A DNA stretch of 46,474 nt. It comes from Bacteriovoracaceae bacterium UBA6144. GTDB lineage: Bacteria; Bdellovibrionota; Bacteriovoracia; Bacteriovoracales; Bacteriovoracaceae. The stretch is taken from contig DIVA01000043.1 of NCBI GenBank assembly GCA_002435705.1, positions 1 to 46,474 of the forward strand, given 5' to 3'. The first letter of the stretch is position 1; each line of letters begins with the position of its first letter. This document shows positions 41,070 through 46,474 of the stretch, piece by piece. The notes below the pieces were generated by a model. The model was not told the origin of the DNA, did not search any database, and was given only the letters and a program-made list of their open reading frames with translations. A program made the position numbers and the translations under genes.

Positions 41070-41158
41070 AATAACCTCTCAATTTTGCTCTATTTTTGCC
41101 AATCTTAAAGATTATGTAAAGATTACTCTGAAGCTGTAAAAAAATGCTCATCCTGAGG

Positions 41159-41164
41159 TATGGT
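41159..41164 (+). promoter_or_regulatory. -10-like TATGGT, 6 nt before fic-family start
   Basis: TATGGT is followed by gcaccc and the ATG at 41171, and no SD is seen. Together with three other genes here it fits a leaderless arrangement. The -35 is unclear. Confidence 0.4.
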
Positions 41165-41170
41165 GCACCC

Positions 41171-41623
41171 ATGATTCAGAGTGAAATGAACCAGCTAATT
41201 CGTCTTAATTCAAAACTCTTGGGCTCCCAGGCTTTAGGACGCTTTCGTGAGGAAAGTGTCTATTGTGTGGCCCGCTCAGGACAAAAAATTACTTTCACTC
41301 CTCCCTCTGAAATTGTAGGAACTCTGGCGCTGGTGCTAGAAGAGTTCAACTCTCTCCTGAGTGGATCAGAAACAATTGAAGAAATCAGCTTTGCCCTGAG
41401 CTACTTCTGGATGGGCTTCATAGCCACTCATCCCTTTATGAACGGCAATGGCCGCACGGCTAAAGCTTTCCTTGAGCAAAAAGCCAAGAGTCTAGGGCTT
41501 GAGCTCAATCTTGCTGGCATCGATAGCATCTTGCTCGAGCAAGACCCTCAACAAAACATGCAACTTCTTTACCCCTATTTTCTTCAAAACCTGAAACAAC
41601 TTTCACCAAGGACATCCCCATGA
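41171..41623 (+). CDS. Short Fic-domain protein with non-canonical motif
   Basis: 150 residues from the ATG at 41171; an ATG at 41144 would add nine residues with no better signal. The Fic core is ATHPFMNGNGRTAKAF. H87, F89, G92, N93, G94 and R95 fit HxFx(D/E)GNGRxxR. N91 replaces the Mg-binding Asp/Glu, and K98 replaces the last Arg. Canonical Fic enzymes transfer AMP from ATP to a target hydroxyl; loss of the acidic residue suggests a different nucleotide chemistry or a weak enzyme. A near-match to the inhibitory (S/T)xxxE(G/N) motif is SILLEQ (119-124), with Gln last. It overlaps the next gene by ATGA. Confidence 0.82.
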   Translation: MIQSEMNQLIRLNSKLLGSQALGRFREESVYCVARSGQKITFTPPSEIVGTLALVLEEFNSLLSGSETIEEISFALSYFWMGFIATHPFMNGNGRTAKAFLEQKAKSLGLELNLAGIDSILLEQDPQQNMQLLYPYFLQNLKQLSPRTSP

Positions 41624-41976
41624 CATTTACACCTGTAACCGCTGCGCTTTTGGCCCTCGCTACCAAATCCCTCATGGCCCCAGACTACCGAGCACACGTT
41701 CAGTCTGTGCTTGAGAAGAAGCCGGATCAAGCAGACCTTATTCACAAAGTGGATCTCCTATCCTGGGACTATGTCATTCACTATGAACAAGCCGTGATTC
41801 TTGGCACTACAGCCGATTACGAGGAGCAAACGAAGATTCACCACTTCAATGCGATCCTTGCGGGTGCAGAGAAAAATTGCACAGATATCAATCTTGCCTA
41901 CTGTGTGCGCAAAATGATCTGCAAGAAGGAAATCATTCATAATCTAAAACTCAGCATAATGAATTGCGATATCTAA
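41620..41976 (+). CDS. Small protein coupled to Fic gene, unknown
   Basis: 118 residues starting in the ATGA overlap with the Fic gene. The N-terminus (VTAALLALATKSLMA) is mildly hydrophobic but not a clear signal peptide. The C-terminus has four Cys residues (NCTDINLAYCVRKMIC and NC). No (S/T)xxxE(G/N) inhibition motif is present, so it does not look like a classical Fic antitoxin. A strong stem-loop follows. Coupled translation suggests joint function with Fic as partner, regulator or target; not shown. Confidence 0.75.
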   Translation: MTFTPVTAALLALATKSLMAPDYRAHVQSVLEKKPDQADLIHKVDLLSWDYVIHYEQAVILGTTADYEEQTKIHHFNAILAGAEKNCTDINLAYCVRKMICKKEIIHNLKLSIMNCDI

Positions 41977-41983
41977 GACTTTC

Positions 41984-42012
41984 GGGCCATAATTTATTAT
42001 GGCCCTTCTTTT
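41984..42012 (+). terminator. Rho-independent terminator containing the next start codon
   Basis: gggccataa (41984-41992) and ttatggccc (41997-42005) form a perfect 9-bp stem with the loop ttta, followed by ttctttt. It ends the Fic operon. The ATG of the next gene (41999-42001) lies in the 3' arm, so the terminator also covers that gene's start, and the T-rich tract encodes part of its signal peptide. CATAAT at 41988-41993, 5 nt before this ATG, could be a -10 element. Confidence 0.85.
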
Positions 42013-42742
42013 CTCACTCTTTATCCAACTGGTCCTCGCCCAAACAAGCTACCTAGAGCTGGCGAAATTTTATGCCCCCATCATTCATCAAGAGATCGGC
42101 ACCCATCCTGCCGCCGATGAATTTACCCGGGTCAACTATGACGGTGACTGGAACCCTTTTAATAATTGGCAAAATCTCGAAAAGAGTGAACGTCCCCGTG
42201 AGGTCTACTGGGGGCTGATCGAGTCTGAGAAACATTACTTCCTCACCTACGCTTTCTTTTTTCCTCGGGACTACTCTTGGGTGTGCTTTTGGGTGCTCTG
42301 CCATGAAAATGATTTTGAAGGTATGCGTGTGGTCATCAGAAAACCAGACAAGATCGTGGCCCTTGAAACTCTGGCACACAATTATCGCACTGAAGTCAAA
42401 GATCCTAAACAGATTGAAGTGATGATTGAGTGGGGTGGGCATGGGATTATTCCACTCGTAAAACAACGCCCACACGAGCATAACATTGTCTATCTCCCCT
42501 CTCACTATCAGCTAAGATCTCTTGATGAATTATGGCAGAAAAGAAAAAGTTTTCTCTTCAACGAGCGCGGACATTTCAATGGAGATGACTGGATTCTGTT
42601 TGGCAAAGGAGCTGCAAAGCCGCCTTGGAAGTGGGAAATCTGGAATAGTGAACTGGCCGCTGGAGAATGGTTTCTTGATCCACTAAAACTCTACGGTGAT
42701 GAAGGAGAAAAATATCTCCTTCACCAGTACCGAGAAAATTAA
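41999..42742 (+). CDS. Secreted protein of unknown family
   Basis: 247 residues with a short uncharged signal peptide (MALLFSLFIQLVLAQ). The mature part is rich in Trp, Tyr and His: FTRVNYDGDWNPFNNW, YFLTYAFFFPRDYSW, WGGHGIIPLV, HNIVYLPSHY. These aromatic and acidic blocks suggest a compact enzyme or toxin-like domain, but I cannot assign a family. No alternative Met lies near the N-terminus, so the start inside the terminator stem is probably correct. It overlaps the convergent gene by 4 nt. Confidence 0.78.
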   Translation: MALLFSLFIQLVLAQTSYLELAKFYAPIIHQEIGTHPAADEFTRVNYDGDWNPFNNWQNLEKSERPREVYWGLIESEKHYFLTYAFFFPRDYSWVCFWVLCHENDFEGMRVVIRKPDKIVALETLAHNYRTEVKDPKQIEVMIEWGGHGIIPLVKQRPHEHNIVYLPSHYQLRSLDELWQKRKSFLFNERGHFNGDDWILFGKGAAKPPWKWEIWNSELAAGEWFLDPLKLYGDEGEKYLLHQYREN

Positions 42743-43188
42743 ATCTTTGTGTAGAAAAAAGACTGCTTAAGGTCAGTGTTCGAATGACACTGATCCCATG
42801 AGTAATAAACTTCACCTTTGACGTTTTCCATCACAGCAGTCTTGGCATCTTTTGAAATCACAATGGAAGCAAGAGCTTTTGTTTCCCAATATTCTGAGCA
42901 AAATCCACCCTCACTTGAACCATTGAGGGACACAATATAAAGCCTTGAGCCATCAGCTCTCAGGGTTCCGTTATTCAAAGAAAATGTGCGCTCCTGAAGC
43001 TTGCCGTCAGTGGAGATTTTGACCGTGGCTTTTGAGGCACCAAAATAATCGAGATCGAGCTGGATAGAGTTGAGGCAGATTTCACGAGCTAAACTCACGC
43101 GATTTGTCTCGAGTTCAACTGTGCGGGTAAAACAAGTTGTCGCAAGCGCTTGAGCGGACAAGATAAGAGCAAAGAATGCCAATTTCAT
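42739..43188 (-). CDS. Small secreted protein of unknown family
   Basis: 149 residues, signal peptide MKLAFFALILSAQALA, SD ggaga before the ATG. The body is a series of beta-strand-like segments (TVELETNRVSLA, IQLDLDYFGASKATVKIS, SRLYIVSLNG) with four Cys residues in the mature part (TTC, EICL, GFC, DQC). No family recognised. It is divergent from menB, with 155 bases between. Confidence 0.82.
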   Translation of the reverse strand: MKLAFFALILSAQALATTCFTRTVELETNRVSLAREICLNSIQLDLDYFGASKATVKISTDGKLQERTFSLNNGTLRADGSRLYIVSLNGSSEGGFCSEYWETKALASIVISKDAKTAVMENVKGEVYYSWDQCHSNTDLKQSFFYTKI

Positions 43189-43343
43189 AAGTATCTCCGG
43201 AGTTAAGTTTGTTTGTAGTCCTTGTAACTCTGCTCAAAAGAGGCGTCCAGCCTAGAAATTGTTAAGATTTCATCGATTTTAGAGATGATTTCCTAGATAG
43301 ACTGTCCCAAGGTTTGATAGGCTTGAAATCACAGGAGTTTGCT

Positions 43344-44228
43344 ATGATTTCACCTCTCTTTGATGACCAAAAATGGACTTCCGTATCCGAGTTTAACTTT
43401 GAAGATATTACACTCCACAAAGCGAAGGCCACAGGCGCTGTGCGGATAGCCTTCAATCGCCCAGAAGTGAGGAATGCTTTTCGTCCACAAACGGTGGATG
43501 AGCTCCTCACGGCCCTCGAATGGACGCACCAGCAAAATGATGTAGGTGTGGTACTCCTGACTGGCAATGGTCCCTCGCCTAAAGATGGGGGATGGGCATT
43601 CTGCTCCGGCGGAGACCAACGTGTGCGCGGTAAACAGGGTTATGAATACGGCAATACCAAGGTGCGGGGCGGACACGGTCGCCTCCATATTCTCGAAGTT
43701 CAACGCATGATCCGCTTCATGCCCAAAGTTGTCATCGCCGTGGTGCCAGGTTGGGCGGTAGGGGGTGGTCACTCGCTGCACGTGGTGTGTGATATGACTA
43801 TCGCCAGTCAAGAGCACGCTATCTTCAAGCAAACTGATCCGGATGTCGCGTCGTTTGATTCTGGCTATGGCTCCGCGTATCTGGCTCGTCAGTGCGGACA
43901 AAAACGCGCACGCGAAATTTTCTTCCTCGGTCATAACTACTCCGCTCAAGAAGCCTTTGACATGGGCATGGTCAACAAGGTTGTGCCTCACGCGGATTTA
44001 GAAGCGGTAGCCTATGAATGGGCGGAAACCATCTGCCAGAAATCTCCCACGGCCATTAAGATGCTCAAATTCGGATTCAATCTTGTGGACGACGGTTTAG
44101 TTGGTCAGCAGATTTTTGCCGGAGAAGCCACTCGCCTCGCCTATGGAACCGAAGAAGCACAGGAAGGCAGAAACGCTTTTCTCGAGAAGCGGGATCCTGA
44201 CTATCAAAAATTCCCTTGGATGTACTAA
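43344..44228 (+). CDS. menB: 1,4-Dihydroxy-2-naphthoyl-CoA synthase
   Basis: 294 residues from the ATG at 43344 (SD caggag, 6-nt spacing). It is a crotonase-fold enzyme of menaquinone synthesis that cyclises o-succinylbenzoyl-CoA. Signatures are RPEVRNAFRPQTVDEL, FCSGGDQRVRG, GWAVGGGHSLHVVCD, DVASFDSGYGSAYLARQ and the C-terminal EEAQEGRNAFLEKRDPDY. No other men genes are in the window. The stop overlaps the start of a YffB-like gene (TAATG). Confidence 0.95.
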   Translation: MISPLFDDQKWTSVSEFNFEDITLHKAKATGAVRIAFNRPEVRNAFRPQTVDELLTALEWTHQQNDVGVVLLTGNGPSPKDGGWAFCSGGDQRVRGKQGYEYGNTKVRGGHGRLHILEVQRMIRFMPKVVIAVVPGWAVGGGHSLHVVCDMTIASQEHAIFKQTDPDVASFDSGYGSAYLARQCGQKRAREIFFLGHNYSAQEAFDMGMVNKVVPHADLEAVAYEWAETICQKSPTAIKMLKFGFNLVDDGLVGQQIFAGEATRLAYGTEEAQEGRNAFLEKRDPDYQKFPWMY

Positions 44229-44596
44229 TGGCTGAATTTCTTAATGTCTACAGCGTCGGTAATGATATTGAAGCCGTGAAACTGCGCCAAGTGCTTGAGG
44301 ATTTTCAAGTGCCGCATACATTTTTTGATTTTCGTGATCACCCACCGACTGATGATCAATTGAAGAGATGGGCGGAATACCTGAACCAGGATTTTCCGGT
44401 CAACACCCGCAGCACACTTTGGAAAAAATCTGAGCGCATGTTCATGCGTCTGGAACCGCTTCAACAAATGGAATGGTTACGTAAGCACTACCAAGTTCTC
44501 GAACGTCCCATTATCGAAGACGAAAACTTTGAAATCCTTATCACCGGGGCAAGACCTGAGAGAATTCTCAAAGAGCTGTGTAATATAAGGCTCTAA
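44228..44596 (+). CDS. ArsC/Spx/YffB-like protein without catalytic Cys
   Basis: 122 residues from the ATG at 44228, which overlaps the menB stop. The thioredoxin-like ArsC fold is indicated by VYSVGNDIEAVKLRQVL, a FFDFRDHPPT strand, PVNTRSTLWKK (as in the YffB NxRxTTWR block) and ERPIIEDENFEILITG (RPxI motif). At the position of the catalytic Cys there is Asp (D13 in VGNDIE), so reductase activity by the usual mechanism is not possible. The only Cys is near the C-terminus (LCNIRL). A regulatory or binding role is likelier. Confidence 0.8.
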   Translation: MAEFLNVYSVGNDIEAVKLRQVLEDFQVPHTFFDFRDHPPTDDQLKRWAEYLNQDFPVNTRSTLWKKSERMFMRLEPLQQMEWLRKHYQVLERPIIEDENFEILITGARPERILKELCNIRL

Positions 44597-46419
44597 GAAC
44601 CAAAGAGCTCTTTCTTGAGATCTTCCATCTTATGTTTAGAGAGATAGTTACGAATGAAATTTTTATTTTCTGTTTTATACCAGAAAAAGAAAGTGCGCTG
44701 CTTGGTTTTATCATCAAGACTTATCGCCGTTTCTACAGGCTTAAGCGTGTAAGGATGATGGCCTGAATAATAGATCTCAGTCGCTACCGTCATCGGCGTC
44801 GGCGTGAAGTCTTGAACTTGCTCGAGCTTGTAGCCAAGCTTCATGGTCTTAGCCGCTAACTGCGCCATGTCCTCAGGCTTGCATCCGGGATGACTGGAAA
44901 TGAAATACGGAATGATCTCTTGCTTTATTTTTTTCTTAGCAGAGATCTCTTCAAACTTTTCCTTAAAGATCTTAAAGTACTCAAAGCTCGGCTTACGCAT
45001 GAGTTTGAGCACGTGATCTTCCGTATGCTCTGGGGCGACTTTCAAGCGGCCTGAGACGTGATGGGTGACTAATTGCTCGACGTACTGCTCGTCTTTCTCT
45101 TTGTGAGTCGAGCGCGGATCAAACATCAAATCATAACGAAGCCCTGAGCTCACGAAGGCTTTCTTGATCTGGGGGTGAGCTGCGACAGCTTTATAAAGTT
45201 CCGTCATTTTACTGGGATCAGTATCGAGATTTTTGCAAACTTGGGGAAAGACGCACGAGGGGGCCGCACACTTATCACAGAGGGCCTGATCGATGCCTTT
45301 CATTTGATACATGTTAGCCGAAGGTCCGCCCATGTCCGAGATGTAGCCCTTGAAGTCCGGCATTTTCACGACCTGATCAAGCTCTTTCATGATCGATTCT
45401 TTTGAGCGCGAGGCGATCATCTTTCCTTGGTGCGCAGAGATGGTGCAAAAGCTGCATCCACCAAAACAGCCACGGTGAGTGTTGAGAGAAAATTTAATCA
45501 TCTCAAAAGCACTTATAGGTCCACGGTCTTTGTATTTGGGATGCGGGAGTCTGGTGTAGGGCAGATCAAATGATCCATCAATCTCTTTTTCTGTCATGGT
45601 CTGATAAGGCGGATTAATCACGAGCACCTTATCCCCAACCCGCTGTCGCAAGCGATGAGCGTACTGCTTATTACTTTCCACTTCTACATGCATGAAGTTT
45701 TTCGCATACAGAAGTTTATCTGACAGGCACTGCTCATGGCTTGAAAGCTCGACGTCTTCCCCTTTAAAGAGTGGGATCTCTTTTTCACTCTCAGCAAGGT
45801 AGGCGGTTTGTGGAATATTTCGAAGCTCAGAGAAAGCAATCCCCTTAGTCACCATCTTAGCGAGGTCTCTAAGTGGCTGCTCCCCCATTCCATAAATCAA
45901 AAGATCTGCGCCCGAGGTGGTCAGGATGTTCGGCATCAAGCGATCAGACCAATAGTCATAATGAGTGACCCGTCTGAGAGAGGCTTCGATTCCACCTAAA
46001 ACGACGGGCACATCGGGATAGAGCTCTTTGAGAATTTTTGTGTAAACCGTCGCCGCATAGTCAGGACGGTGGTTGGTGGCACCTCCGGGCGTGTAGGCGT
46101 CTTCCGAGCGCAGACGCTTGGCAGCCGTGTACTTATTAACCATGGAGTCCATGTTTCCACTTGTGACCCCAAAAAAATATTTGGGGCGACCGAATTTTTT
46201 AAAGTCGCGCAGGTCATCTTGCCAGTTAGGCTGAGCAATGATGGCAATCTTAAAGCCCTCGCTCTCGAGGATGCGACCAATGACGGCCGTGCCGAAGGCC
46301 GGATGATCGACGTAGGCGTCACCCGTGACGAGGATAATATCCAGCTCGTCCCAGCCTCTCTTCTTAACCTCTTTCATGGTTAAGGGAAGCCAAGCGGTTA
46401 TGGGTAATTGAGATTCCAT
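44593..46419 (-). CDS. ygiQ: YgiQ family radical SAM protein
   Basis: 608 residues. The radical SAM cluster motif is HRGCFGGCSFC (CxxxCxxC), in the middle of the protein as is usual in YgiQ. The N-terminal domain starts LPITAWLPLTMKEVKKRGW and includes VTGDAYVDHPAFG and VVLGGIEASLRRVTHYDYW, standard blocks of this family. A further Cys cluster (CDKCAAPSCVFPQVC) could bind a second Fe-S centre. The reaction is unknown. No SD precedes the ATG; a short dyad lies immediately upstream. The convergent neighbour overlaps by 4 nt. Confidence 0.94.
   Translation of the reverse strand: MESQLPITAWLPLTMKEVKKRGWDELDIILVTGDAYVDHPAFGTAVIGRILESEGFKIAIIAQPNWQDDLRDFKKFGRPKYFFGVTSGNMDSMVNKYTAAKRLRSEDAYTPGGATNHRPDYAATVYTKILKELYPDVPVVLGGIEASLRRVTHYDYWSDRLMPNILTTSGADLLIYGMGEQPLRDLAKMVTKGIAFSELRNIPQTAYLAESEKEIPLFKGEDVELSSHEQCLSDKLLYAKNFMHVEVESNKQYAHRLRQRVGDKVLVINPPYQTMTEKEIDGSFDLPYTRLPHPKYKDRGPISAFEMIKFSLNTHRGCFGGCSFCTISAHQGKMIASRSKESIMKELDQVVKMPDFKGYISDMGGPSANMYQMKGIDQALCDKCAAPSCVFPQVCKNLDTDPSKMTELYKAVAAHPQIKKAFVSSGLRYDLMFDPRSTHKEKDEQYVEQLVTHHVSGRLKVAPEHTEDHVLKLMRKPSFEYFKIFKEKFEEISAKKKIKQEIIPYFISSHPGCKPEDMAQLAAKTMKLGYKLEQVQDFTPTPMTVATEIYYSGHHPYTLKPVETAISLDDKTKQRTFFFWYKTENKNFIRNYLSKHKMEDLKKELFGS
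44602..44613. other. 12-bp palindrome at convergent gene ends
   Basis: aaagagctcttt is perfectly self-complementary and lies between the convergent ends of the YffB-like gene and ygiQ, inside the last ygiQ codons. It could help termination in both directions but has no loop or T-tract of normal form. Confidence 0.25.
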
Positions 46420-46420
46420 C

Positions 46421-46433
46421 GAGACTATGTCTC
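46421..46433 (-). other. Short dyad immediately before ygiQ start
   Basis: gagac (46421-46425) and gtctc (46429-46433) flank tat, one base upstream of the ygiQ start codon on the minus strand. No SD is present. The dyad resembles the one before the phosphatase gene at 8881 and may act on translation or protein binding. Confidence 0.3.
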
Positions 46434-46474
46434 AAATAAACCAAGGAAAGACGATAGGGAAAAATTACATTAAT

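Noticed and set aside
41171..41976. Fic plus small protein as a classical toxin-antitoxin module
   Set aside because: The small gene lies downstream, lacks the (S/T)xxxE(G/N) motif, and the Fic motif is degraded; coupling is real but the TA label is not supported.
43350..43991. 213-codon antisense frame opposite menB
   Set aside because: A shadow of the conserved menB coding sequence; no domain and low-likelihood composition.
1..46474. CRISPR arrays, insertion sequences, tRNA or rRNA genes, integration sites
   Set aside because: I saw no regularly spaced direct repeats, transposase genes, terminal inverted repeats or tRNA-like cloverleaf sequences anywhere in the window.

Overview
The window is a gene-dense bacterial chromosome segment with moderate GC, no tRNA or rRNA genes, no insertion sequences, no CRISPR array and no phage genes that I could find. 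The organism is most likely a member of the Bdellovibrionota, near the Bacteriovorax/Peredibacter group. This is inferred from the mix of many small secreted proteins and lipoproteins of no known family with conserved housekeeping genes, plus secreted proteases, a patatin and nucleobase-degrading genes. No single sequence in the window proves the taxonomy.

Region 1 (1-7932, + strand) is an envelope polysaccharide operon whose genes mostly overlap by 4 nt. It holds the C-terminal half of an NfrB-like family 2 glycosyltransferase, two secreted proteins of unknown family, a 942-residue secreted DUF2334 polysaccharide-deacetylase-like protein, the UDP-GlcNAc 2-epimerase WecB and a secreted TIM-barrel glycosidase. 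NfrB plus WecB points to an N-acetylmannosamine-containing glycan like the N4 glycan receptor of E. coli. Region 2 (7964-14662, +) has a patatin, a secreted protein-tyrosine-phosphatase-like protein, a five-repeat Cys-rich secreted protein, two paralogous secreted serine proteases flanking a DedA/ABC-F pair, and a 52-codon gene on the opposite strand.

Region 3 (14643-21595, - strand) looks like one seven-gene operon: malonate/methylmalonate-semialdehyde dehydrogenase, URC1, URC4, uracil phosphoribosyltransferase, uridine kinase, a small secreted protein and an orphan membrane histidine kinase. It looks like a bacterial version of the URC uracil-catabolic route, with entry (upp, udk) and exit (mmsA) steps attached. 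Region 4 (21686-27157) has glyoxalase I, a DnaQ/GIY-YIG fusion nuclease, two ABC-F ATPases and a small protein. Region 5 (27318-30119, +) has a DEAD-box protein with several altered catalytic motifs, then a PuuD-like membrane protein with its cytochrome c encoded by a separate overlapping gene.

Region 6 (30413-37605, +) holds two operons of unknown secreted proteins: a collagen-like lipoprotein with a 916-residue helical lipoprotein, and a 202-residue plus an 813-residue secreted pair. Region 7 (37597-46419) is mixed: a GIY-YIG protein, MscL, OsmC, a methyltransferase, a cyclophilin/S4 operon, a Fic protein with a non-canonical motif and an overlapping partner, MenB with a Cys-less YffB-like protein, and YgiQ.

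One pattern runs across the window. Several genes lack a Shine-Dalgarno sequence and instead have a -10-like hexamer exactly 6 nt before the ATG, which suggests leaderless mRNAs. Two start codons also lie inside the 3' arm of a strong stem-loop.
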